Below, one piece after another: positions 1 through 5,700 of a stretch of 5,719 nucleotides of DNA. The translations under genes were made by a program, and so were the position numbers. The stretch is taken from contig JAJFLN010000749.1 in NCBI GenBank assembly GCA_021772705.1, positions 1 through 5,719 of the forward strand, given 5' to 3'. The notes under the pieces were generated by a model, which saw only the letters and a program-made list of their open reading frames with translations, did no database searches and was not told the origin of the DNA. Numbering within the stretch: the first letter of the stretch is position 1; the number at the start of each line of letters is the position of its first letter. Source of the DNA: Candidatus Cloacimonadota bacterium (GTDB lineage Bacteria; Muiribacteriota; UBA6191; JACPRK01).

Positions 1-255
1 GCTCGCTTCGTCTGTGCCATGATCCTCATCGATGACACCGGGAAGGAACATCACTTCCAGGGACACTGCACGGGACGCATCACCTGCGAGCCCAGGGGTG
101 AGGGTGGATTCGGATTCGACCCCGTCTTCCTGGTGGATGGCGGCCGGCGCACCATGGCCGAACTCTCCATGGAAGACAAGAACCAGATCAGTCATCGAGC
201 CAGAGCCCTGAGACAACTACAAGACTGGTTCGAAGGAGCCGATGGAGAGAGCTGA
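1..255 (+). CDS. rdgB: RdgB/HAM1 non-canonical purine NTP pyrophosphatase (XTP/dITP diphosphatase), C-terminal part
   Basis: This is the last 84 codons of a gene whose start lies before the window; the frame is open from base 1 (reading ARFVCAM) to the TGA at 253-255. Family members are about 200 residues, so roughly the C-terminal 40% is visible. Diagnostic blocks are RFVCAM, the glycine-rich GEGGFGFDPVF, AELS with a following charged EDKN, and ISHRARAL; the last three form the conserved C-terminal nucleotide-binding region of the family. The enzyme hydrolyses dITP, XTP and related deaminated purine nucleotides to monophosphate and pyrophosphate in the cytosol, keeping them out of DNA and RNA. 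An internal ATG at 19 is not the true start, because the conserved RFVCA block lies upstream of it. The gene overlaps the next one by a single base. Family assignment is firm; the upstream half and its active-site residues cannot be checked. Confidence 0.93.
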   Translation, partial: ARFVCAMILIDDTGKEHHFQGHCTGRITCEPRGEGGFGFDPVFLVDGGRRTMAELSMEDKNQISHRARALRQLQDWFEGADGES

Positions 256-584
256 TGGCATTCGACGAAGGACTCGCGTCCCGTGTTCGCAAGGTACTGG
301 AACGTAAGAAGGGAATCACGGAACGCAAGATGTTCGGGGGCCTGGCGTTCATGCGCCACGGCCACATGTGTTGCGGCATCGAGAAAGAGGACCTGATGCT
401 TCGGGTCGGCCCCGATCAGTACGACGACTGTCTCGGCCAGCCCCACGCCCGGGTGATGGACTTCACGGGCAAGCCCATGAAGGGCATGCTCTACGTGGCG
501 GCCCGGGGCATCTCAGAGGACGAGCAGCTACAGTCCTGGATCGGCCAGGCGCTCTCCTTCGTCGACACCCTCCCGCCGAAGTAG
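255..584 (+). CDS. TfoX/Sxy N-terminal-domain protein (stand-alone)
   Basis: This gene encodes a 109-residue protein consisting of essentially one TfoX N-terminal domain. The recognisable core is KMFGGLAFM, then MCCGIEKEDLMLRVG, then HARVMDFTGKPMKGMLYV, ending in a helical tail with LPPK. It lacks the C-terminal helix-hairpin-helix-like TfoX domain found in the longer competence regulator Sxy/TfoX of gammaproteobacteria. Short single-domain members are widespread in bacteria and have no settled function, so a competence role should not be assumed. The ATG at 255-257 shares its A with the rdgB stop codon (TGATG), and a purine-rich GGAGAGA lies just upstream at 244-250 as a ribosome binding site. 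This implies co-transcription and translational coupling with rdgB. Two adjacent cysteines (MCCG) are typical of this subgroup. No DNA-binding motif is evident. Confidence 0.9.
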   Translation: MAFDEGLASRVRKVLERKKGITERKMFGGLAFMRHGHMCCGIEKEDLMLRVGPDQYDDCLGQPHARVMDFTGKPMKGMLYVAARGISEDEQLQSWIGQALSFVDTLPPK

Positions 585-585
585 A

Positions 586-600
586 CCGGCTTCGGCCCGG
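586..600. terminator. Candidate UUCG-loop hairpin in convergent gap
   Basis: CCGGC, loop TTCG, then GCCCGG forms a five-pair stem with one bulged C and a C(UUCG)G tetraloop, a very stable RNA loop on the plus strand. It starts two bases after the tfoX-like stop and lies in the 28-base gap before the end of the convergent minus-strand gene, where a terminator is expected. There is no following T-tract on either strand, so intrinsic termination is unproven; it could equally protect the 3' end of the mRNA. Confidence 0.3.
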
Positions 601-612
601 CGCATCAGCCCT

Positions 613-2835
613 CTACTGGCTTTGGCCCAATGGGGGCAATTTCCGCCGGAGCCGCTCGATCTGGGACCGGGCCGTGGTCAGTGTCTTCTCATCGCCCTTC
701 CAGGTCTCGAGGAACCGTTCGTAGGCAGCGATGGCATCGGCGTGACGGCCCACTCCCTCCAGGGCCCGCGCCATGTTGAAGAACGTCCCGGCGTAGCCAG
801 GCTTCTTCTTCGCCGCAAGCTCGAACTCCGTGATGGCCTCGGCGTACTTCTGCTGCTCCAGCAGGATGACGCCCAGGTTGTTGTGGATCTCACCGTAATC
901 GGACTTGATCTCCAGCGCCTTGCGATAAGCGGTCTTGGCCTCGTCGTACTGCTTCCTGGCTTTCAGGATGTTACCGATTTCGTTGTGACCATCGGCGAAG
1001 CTGGGATCGATCTCCGTCAGGCGCCGGAACGCCTCCAGGGCGCCATCGTGATCGTTCGTCCGCTTCAGGTAGGAGCCGAGCAGATACCAGCCCTCCACGA
1101 ATCGAGGAACGATCTGGATCGACCGGCGGATCACCTTGATGGCCTCGTCGTATCTACCGCTCGAAGCCAGAGCGTGGGCCAGATTGTAGATCACGTTGAT
1201 CTGGTTCGGGTGGCACTCCAGGGCCTGCCGATACTCGTCGATCGCCTCCTCGGGCTTCCGGAGCATGAAGAGGGCCCGTCCTCTCACCGAGTGAGTCCGG
1301 TACTGATAGGGGTTGAACCGGATTGCCTCGGCGACCTCCCCGACAGCCAGGTCGAACTTCTTGTTGGCCATGTGAACCGCTCCCCGTCGATAGGCAGCGT
1401 TGGAGCGGATGATGGTCACCTCCCGGTAGCCCAGGAGCAGACAGAGGATCGCGATGGAGACTCCCACAAACTTGCCCCCTGGCAAGGTCCGGTGTGTGAT
1501 CTGACCTTCCGGTGATCCCGTGACCAGGATCGCGCCCAGGATCCAGAAGTAGGCGACCCCGGGCGCCAGATGCAGGGGATAGGCGAAGACCCCATCCACC
1601 AGGGCGGCCAGGATGGAGAGGGAGACGTGGAAATTCCGGGACGACGTGGCCGGGACGGCTCTGCTCGTTCCGGCCCACTCGGGCCAGGCGAGGCGCAGCA
1701 AAGTGAACACGACCCACAGGGCTGCCAGGGCACCCAGAATCCCGGACTCCGCCGTAATCTGCACCAGGTCATTGTGGGGGTGCTCGGCCTGGCTGCGGGT
1801 GTTGAAGGTCGGGTCCGCGAAGAGGGCCGAAGAGTAGAGCGGGTAGTGGATGTACCAGTTCCGGGGACCGACGCCGAGGATGGGATTACTCTTCAACATG
1901 GGAAGGGAGTTTGCCCAGAGCGCCCGTCTCACCGCATAGGAGTCCTGGGTTGCTTTGGCAGCCGCTGCCAGCGTGCTCACGGCGCCGGCCTGGCTGTCGT
2001 GCAGAAGCGAGGGAAGCTGGACGAACAACCCCCAGACCAGGACCAGGCCGATCCCCCAGGGCAGGGCTCCCCGCAGCCGCCCTCTCAGCGCCGGGGTCCG
2101 GATGATGCGCCAGCCCACCATCCCGAGAACCACCAGTGCCGTGATCCAAACAGCCTTCGTCTTGCTGATGAAGAGGAAAGCCAGGACCCCTGCGGCCAGG
2201 ATCAGGTGGGGGCCGCGATAGCTCCACTGCTCGATCCGGTACAGGATCAGGGGCAGGACCATGGCGATGTACTCCGCCGCCATGTTCTTGTTGCCGAACA
2301 CGGAGGCCGGAGCGATCACCTGCCGAATGCCCAGCCAGTCGGTGCTGTAGCCAGCATACTGATAGAGACCCAGGCCCGTGGCTATCGTGCCGGCGCAGAT
2401 CGCCGCCGAGATGAATCGCTCCGCCATCCGGTCCGTCAATCCCCGGACGAGCAACAGCAACATCAAGATCGCCGGCAGCCCCTGCTGCAGCAGGCCGTCC
2501 AGGGCATCGTTATCGTTGAAGGCCTTGAAGCAGGACAGGAACAGGACGAAGCCGTAGGCTGCCGCCGGCAGAGTGATGACACTCTGAGGCCAGCGAACCC
2601 CGCCCACCTTCCAGGATGAATGCAGGGCATGGACGCCCAGGAAGGTCAGCACCAGCAGGTTCAGGAAGAAACGCTTGGGCAGATCGTACAGATCCAGCGC
2701 CGCAGTCAAGAAGCCGAGGGGGACAAAGGCTACGAGATAGAGGAAGATGCCGTGCCAGACAAATGGCGCCGAGGACCCCCGCCTTTCGGCAGCGCCCTTT
2801 GGCTGCGTCTTCTCCTGTCTCCTCTTCTTGGCCAT
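613..2835 (-). CDS. O-antigen ligase/polymerase (WaaL/Wzy-like) membrane protein with seven C-terminal TPR repeats
   Basis: The 740-residue protein has two parts. Residues about 20-475 are a polytopic membrane region with some 10-12 hydrophobic segments. It carries the family signatures ASVFGNKNMAAEY near 178, LGVGPRNWYIHYP near 319-331 and HPHNDLVQITAESGILG near 349-366, which are typical of Wzy_C/O-antigen ligase proteins that transfer or polymerise undecaprenyl-linked glycans on the periplasmic face. Residues about 478-711 are seven consecutive 34-residue TPRs with the expected G/A-Y-A-P pattern, for example YDEAIKVIRRSIQIVP. I start it at ATG 2835 (MAKKRRQEKTQ, a basic cytoplasmic N-terminus). 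An in-frame ATG at 2964 would add 43 residues that translate a palindromic repeat and do not look like protein. No clear Shine-Dalgarno precedes 2835. The exact role (ligase, polymerase or protein O-glycosyltransferase) cannot be told from sequence alone. It is convergent with the tfoX-like gene and divergent from the phosphodiester glycosidase gene. Confidence 0.85.
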   Translation of the reverse strand: MAKKRRQEKTQPKGAAERRGSSAPFVWHGIFLYLVAFVPLGFLTAALDLYDLPKRFFLNLLVLTFLGVHALHSSWKVGGVRWPQSVITLPAAAYGFVLFLSCFKAFNDNDALDGLLQQGLPAILMLLLLVRGLTDRMAERFISAAICAGTIATGLGLYQYAGYSTDWLGIRQVIAPASVFGNKNMAAEYIAMVLPLILYRIEQWSYRGPHLILAAGVLAFLFISKTKAVWITALVVLGMVGWRIIRTPALRGRLRGALPWGIGLVLVWGLFVQLPSLLHDSQAGAVSTLAAAAKATQDSYAVRRALWANSLPMLKSNPILGVGPRNWYIHYPLYSSALFADPTFNTRSQAEHPHNDLVQITAESGILGALAALWVVFTLLRLAWPEWAGTSRAVPATSSRNFHVSLSILAALVDGVFAYPLHLAPGVAYFWILGAILVTGSPEGQITHRTLPGGKFVGVSIAILCLLLGYREVTIIRSNAAYRRGAVHMANKKFDLAVGEVAEAIRFNPYQYRTHSVRGRALFMLRKPEEAIDEYRQALECHPNQINVIYNLAHALASSGRYDEAIKVIRRSIQIVPRFVEGWYLLGSYLKRTNDHDGALEAFRRLTEIDPSFADGHNEIGNILKARKQYDEAKTAYRKALEIKSDYGEIHNNLGVILLEQQKYAEAITEFELAAKKKPGYAGTFFNMARALEGVGRHADAIAAYERFLETWKGDEKTLTTARSQIERLRRKLPPLGQSQ

Positions 2836-2851
2836 CCTGGAACGGCAACAG

Positions 2852-2860
2852 GATATAGCA
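2852..2860 (-). promoter_or_regulatory. Candidate extended -10 promoter for the TPR/O-antigen ligase gene
   Basis: Read on the minus strand this is TGCTATATC, an extended -10 pattern (TG, one base, then a TATAAT-like hexamer). Transcription would begin near 2845, giving a leader of only about 10 bases before ATG 2835. No good -35 is present, as is usual for extended -10 promoters. If real, it rules out the longer start at 2964 and places the palindrome block about 40-100 bases upstream of the start point. Sigma factor preferences of this organism are unknown. Confidence 0.3.
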
Positions 2861-2882
2861 CCCCGCCAACAGGAGCGAGAAA

Positions 2883-2905
2883 GAACGGATCGCCGCCATC
2901 CGTTC
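2883..2905. repeat. Perfect 8-bp inverted repeat sharing an arm with the adjacent palindrome
   Basis: GAACGGAT (2883-2890) and ATCCGTTC (2898-2905) are perfect complements around a seven-base loop CGCCGCC. The right arm overlaps the first bases (2900-2905) of the larger palindrome, so the two hairpins cannot form together. The ATCCGTTCG core also appears at 5642-5650 and 5702-5710. Confidence 0.6.
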
Positions 2906-2945
2906 ACCCTACTATGGATGCCCGCATCCATAGTGGGGCGAACGG
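2900..2945. repeat. 46-base palindromic repeat, complete copy
   Basis: The arms 2900-2921 and 2924-2945 are complementary at 20 of 22 positions, with only CC between them; sterically the hairpin would have a four- to six-base loop. One of the two differences is a G-U wobble and the other an A-C type mismatch on either strand. The arms begin CCGTTC and run inward to ACTATGGATGC. The first 31 bases recur at 5644-5674 with two differences, and there the left arm is identical to the complement of this copy's right arm. It resembles a dispersed REP-like or small non-autonomous element. It has no T-tract to make it a simple terminator, and it lies between divergent promoters rather than at a gene end. 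Confidence 0.8.
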
Positions 2946-2959
2946 TTTTATGGACAGGC

Positions 2960-2965
2960 ATCATA
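2960..2965 (-). promoter_or_regulatory. Weak alternative -10 element upstream of the palindrome
   Basis: The minus strand reads TATGAT, a close match to the -10 consensus in an AT-richer patch, but there is no recognisable -35 about 17 bases upstream. If used for the TPR/O-antigen ligase gene it would put both hairpins in a roughly 115-base 5' leader. It competes as an explanation with the candidate at 2852-2860. Confidence 0.15.
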
Positions 2966-3219
2966 TGTAAAGGAAACAGCGGACCACCACACTATTGTTT
3001 CATCCATGTTGGGACGGCAGGCGAGCGCCGGTGAGTGACTCAGGACGAGCGGGATGAAGGCGGTTCGAGAGCAAGATCACGAGAGAGCCGCACCGGGACC
3101 TCCCGAGGGCAGTGGGCAACTGAAGGCGCCACAGGGCCTAACAAATCGGGGCTCCGGACTCGATAACTGTACGGAGCGACCAGCTCCCATGCTACCTGCA
3201 CGGCTGTCCTCATCCCCAG

Positions 3220-4878
3220 ATGCAGTTCATCGTCGACACCTTCATCACGTTCCTGATCCTGCTCAGCGCCTTCGTCTTCTGCGAAGGAATGAAGAGCCAG
3301 GTTCCGGCGCGCGGCAAGAGCCCTGTCAGCACCGTCGAGGCGGCGGCAGAACAGCTGGTCTCCCCGAGCCCGGAGCTGGAGGACAGCAGGGTCGACGAAC
3401 CGCAACGCCAGGAACTTCTCCGAGGGCGCCCGGTCCTGTCGGCCTCCCTGGAGAGGCTGCAGCTCGCCTCCGGTACCGAAGATCTGGCCATACTCCTGGA
3501 CTTCACCACTCCCGTCACGTGGCAATCGGAGTACCAGAGAATCGGGAATCGATTCGAGCTCATCCTCTCTCCCGTCTCACGAAAGAGCCTCTTCTCGGAG
3601 TCCCGCAAGCTCGAGCCGCTCTTCGATCACGTGGAGGTGGAGACCGGGGACCGAAACCTCCACAAGCTGGCGATGGCCATTCCGAAGGGTTTCTCGCCCT
3701 CCCCCAGAATTCGCAAGGGTCAGGGACTCGGCAGACTGCTGCTCCTGGACTTCATCAAGGACCCGGCGCGTGCCCGGGTGCCTGCCCCCATTTCCGTCAA
3801 AGGCGGTGTGCTGAAGCAGCGAGAGGCATCGAAAGTGGGCCGGGGACTGAACTTCAATCAGTATCGCTGGACCCCGGCACGAGGGGGCGGCTCCGACGTT
3901 CACGTCCATCGCCTGGACGCCACCGGCGGCGGCTACGAACTTCAGCTGGGTCTGGCCCACGGCCACATTCACTCCCGGGATCCCCTCTCGGCCATCGCCG
4001 CCGATACCGATGCCATCGCCGGTGTCAACGCGAGTTTCTTTGCCATCGGCGGAAATGGAGATCCCCTGGGTCTTCTCATCGATCGAGGCCGGCTGCTGGC
4101 GGCTCCGATGATGAACCGGGCTGCCCTGGGTCTGTTCCCCGGCAACCGCGTCCTGGTCGGAAATCCGGAGTTTTCAGGGCGAGTCGGCACCGATGAAGGA
4201 GAGATGTTCATCGACGGCATCAATCAAGGGCGAAAACGGGGCAAGCTGATCCTCTACACGTCGGACTACGGCGCCAGGACCGGAACGACGGGGAAGGGAA
4301 TCGAGATCGCCGTGGAGCGAGACCGGGTCGTCCGGACCGGCTCCAGAGATCTGAAGATCCCGGCAGAGGGCTACGTGGTCAGCTACAAAGGAGAAGCGCC
4401 ATCCGTACTCAGGAGTCTCGAGAAGGGCGACAGCATGACCTACCAGTACGGTCTGACTCCTCCCTGGAATCAGGCATCCGTCGCCGTCGGAGGCGGGCCC
4501 AGGCTGGTCCGGGACGGCAAGTCCGTCGACGAGTTTGCCGCAGAGGGTTTCAGCAAGAACTTCAGCCGCCAGGACGCCCCCCGGACCGCCGTGGGTGTCA
4601 CCGCCTCGGGAGAACTCCTGCTCGTCACCGTCGACGGCCGGCAAGCCGGTCGAAACGCTGGCGTGTCCCTCAAGGAGCTTTCACGAATCCTCGTCAGTCT
4701 CGGAGCCCAGCAGGGGATCAACCTCGATGGAGGCGGGTCCACCACATCCTGGCTCGACGGCAAAGTGATCAATCGTCCTTCCGACGGACGAGAGCGAAAG
4801 ATCAGTACCGCTCTGGTGGTGGTCGAGCGTCCCGAGACTCGTCTGGCGGCATCGGACTTCCTGCCCGATCAGGGTTGA
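3220..4878 (+). CDS. Phosphodiester glycosidase (NAGPA family) with N-terminal membrane segment and possible AMIN-like domain
   Basis: The 552-residue protein ends with a clear phosphodiester glycosidase domain, about residues 214-542. Key blocks are GVNASFFAIGGNGDPLGLLID (from G268), AVGGGPRLV (422-430), QDAPRTAVGVT (451-461) and the signature INLDGGGSTT (500-509). The family includes the lysosomal uncovering enzyme that removes GlcNAc linked by phosphodiester to mannose phosphate; bacterial members are thought to act on extracytoplasmic glycans. Residues 4-21 (IVDTFITFLILLSAFVFC) are a hydrophobic anchor or signal segment. The cysteine lacks a canonical lipobox because F precedes it. A linker follows, then residues 77-178, which show a beta-rich pattern (LERLQLASG, AILLDF, RFELILSP, HVEVETG, RLLLLDF) reminiscent of AMIN domains; this is tentative. 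ATG 3220 is the first start after an in-frame TAA at 3139 but has no visible Shine-Dalgarno. The substrate is unknown. Confidence 0.88.
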   Translation: MQFIVDTFITFLILLSAFVFCEGMKSQVPARGKSPVSTVEAAAEQLVSPSPELEDSRVDEPQRQELLRGRPVLSASLERLQLASGTEDLAILLDFTTPVTWQSEYQRIGNRFELILSPVSRKSLFSESRKLEPLFDHVEVETGDRNLHKLAMAIPKGFSPSPRIRKGQGLGRLLLLDFIKDPARARVPAPISVKGGVLKQREASKVGRGLNFNQYRWTPARGGGSDVHVHRLDATGGGYELQLGLAHGHIHSRDPLSAIAADTDAIAGVNASFFAIGGNGDPLGLLIDRGRLLAAPMMNRAALGLFPGNRVLVGNPEFSGRVGTDEGEMFIDGINQGRKRGKLILYTSDYGARTGTTGKGIEIAVERDRVVRTGSRDLKIPAEGYVVSYKGEAPSVLRSLEKGDSMTYQYGLTPPWNQASVAVGGGPRLVRDGKSVDEFAAEGFSKNFSRQDAPRTAVGVTASGELLLVTVDGRQAGRNAGVSLKELSRILVSLGAQQGINLDGGGSTTSWLDGKVINRPSDGRERKISTALVVVERPETRLAASDFLPDQG

Positions 4879-4879
4879 G

Positions 4880-4939
4880 CCCGCAGGCGTCGTCAGGGGC
4901 CCAAAGAGGCCGGGACTGTCCGGAGAATCGCCCTGCGGG
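4880..4939. repeat. Bulged inverted repeat between the glycosidase and ferredoxin genes
   Basis: The left arm CCCGCAGGCG (4880-4889) pairs with CGCC-C-TGCGGG (4929-4939): ten pairs with one bulged C at 4933. The 39-base interior can fold into either of two small mutually exclusive hairpins, GGCC/GGCC at 4898-4911 or CCGGG/TCCGG at 4910-4923. It starts one base after the glycosidase stop and ends 24 bases before the ferredoxin start. There is no T-tract, so it could be a processing or stability element, a factor-dependent terminator region, or a leader structure of the downstream gene. Confidence 0.35.
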
Positions 4940-4963
4940 TGAGCATGCTAAGCTCCTGCCGCC

Positions 4964-5530
4964 ATGGATGACGATCAACAGATGGGAAGATCCGCCTTTC
5001 TGCGCAAGGGGCTGGCCTACCTGCTCGGCAAGGCAGCGGAGGGAGTGGAGAGTGTGGAGCGCCGGGTCCTGCGGCCCCGCTTCCGGCCTCCCGGAGCTCT
5101 GCCGGAATCGGAGTTCCTCGCCACCTGCGAACGATGCACGGCCTGCGTCCAGGCCTGTGACCCCGGTGTGATCAACATCTACCAGCCCGAGCAGGGGCTG
5201 CCGGTCGGCACGCCCTACCTCAACCCGGAGCAGGGCCCCTGTCAGCTCTGTCCCGAGCTGCCCTGCATATCGGCCTGTCCCAGCGGCGCACTGCAACCGA
5301 CGCCTCTGGATCAGGTCAGGATCGGCAAGGCCGTCCTCGATCAGGAGCAGTGCATCGCCTACAAGGGCGAGAGCTGTCAGGTCTGCCTCGATGTCTGTCC
5401 CCTGCCAGAGAAGGCCATCGAGATGAAGGAGGGACAACCGGTCATCCTGGACAACCTCTGCACGGGATGCGGCGTCTGCTCCTTCGCCTGCGTCACCACC
5501 CCTCGGTCGATCCGCATCGTTTCACTGTAG
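4964..5530 (+). CDS. NapG/MauM-type ferredoxin protein with four predicted 4Fe-4S clusters
   Basis: This 188-residue protein carries 16 cysteines in four groups: C55-C58-C61-C65 (CERCTACVQAC), C93-C96-C101-C105 (CQLCPELPCISACP), C130-C138-C141-C145 (ending CQVCLDVCP) and C166-C169-C172-C176 (CTGCGVCSFAC). The wider spacing of the second and third groups is characteristic of MauM/NapG-type ferredoxin proteins, which pass electrons between quinol or cytochrome partners and a redox enzyme. NapG and MauM are typically exported by Tat; here the N-terminus GRSAFLRKGLAYLLGKAAEGVE resembles the family's leader region but has only one arginine in place of RR and no long hydrophobic stretch, so location is uncertain. 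No nap, mau or other redox gene is visible nearby. ATG 4964 is the first start after an in-frame TAA at 4949; a second ATG at 4982 is possible. Neither has a clear Shine-Dalgarno. Partner and pathway are unknown. Confidence 0.87.
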   Translation: MDDDQQMGRSAFLRKGLAYLLGKAAEGVESVERRVLRPRFRPPGALPESEFLATCERCTACVQACDPGVINIYQPEQGLPVGTPYLNPEQGPCQLCPELPCISACPSGALQPTPLDQVRIGKAVLDQEQCIAYKGESCQVCLDVCPLPEKAIEMKEGQPVILDNLCTGCGVCSFACVTTPRSIRIVSL

Positions 5531-5643
5531 GACGAGTTTCCGAGCAGCGGCAGGGTGTAGTGCCCAGTCGGCCTGCAGAAGGTGTCTGGGAAGAACCGGG
5601 GAGGGTGCATGTCCCGTAGGGGGTCCCCTGGCCTATTCCGGAT

Positions 5644-5674
5644 CCGTTCGCCCCACTATGGATGCCCGCATCCA
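5644..5674 (+). repeat. Truncated second copy of the palindromic repeat
   Basis: These 31 bases match 2900-2930 at all but two positions. The first 22 are exactly the reverse complement of the right arm at 2924-2945. After GCATCCA the palindrome breaks off into GGACGACTG instead of continuing its right arm, so this copy keeps one full arm and only about nine bases of the other. Confidence 0.75.
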
Positions 5675-5700
5675 GGACGACTGAATGGCCGAGTTTTCCC

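Larger units (their letters stand above)
2836..3219. other. Divergent intergenic region (384 bases)
   Basis: This non-coding region separates two divergent genes. The half near the minus-strand gene holds two candidate promoters for it and the hairpin/palindrome block at 2883-2945. At 2946-3000 it is noticeably AT-richer than its surroundings. A 13-of-16 match to one palindrome arm starts at 3001 (CATCCATGTTGGGACG) and may be a decayed remnant or chance. CTCAGGACGA at 3039-3048 is the exact reverse complement of the TCGTCCTGAG at 5708-5717. The remainder, 3060-3219, shows no convincing structure; GATAAC at 3162-3167 is a weak -10 candidate for the plus-strand gene with no good -35. The open frame starting at 3054 overlaps the real downstream gene in another frame and looks spurious. 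Confidence 0.7.

Noticed and set aside
714..724. CCGTTCGTAGG as another copy of the repeat
   Set aside because: Only seven bases match the repeat arm, and it lies inside a TPR-coding sequence, so it is probably chance.
622..1515. Long plus-strand open frame (297 codons) antisense to the TPR region
   Set aside because: It lies wholly opposite a well-supported TPR protein; its translation has no recognisable domain and is typical of an antisense frame in GC-rich DNA.
1570..2619. 349-codon plus-strand open frame antisense to the membrane region
   Set aside because: Its product is dominated by G, Q, D, R and P with no domain pattern, while the opposite strand encodes clear O-antigen ligase motifs.
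2900..2945. Palindrome as an intrinsic terminator
   Set aside because: There is no T-tract on either side, and it lies between divergent gene starts, where no transcript is expected to end.
2836..2964. Longer start for the TPR/O-antigen ligase gene at 2964
   Set aside because: The extra 43 residues are a translation of the palindrome and flanks, with no signal or membrane pattern, and an extended -10-like element lies inside this stretch. MAKKRRQEK at 2835 is a more natural N-terminus.
3138..3167. Plus-strand promoter for the glycosidase gene (CTAACA, 18 bases, GATAAC)
   Set aside because: Both hexamers are poor matches and the spacing is long; too weak to list as a feature.
3054..4196. 380-codon plus-strand open frame overlapping the glycosidase gene
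   Set aside because: It is in a different frame from the phosphodiester glycosidase and rich in R, G, P and S; the overlapping frame carries the conserved family motifs.
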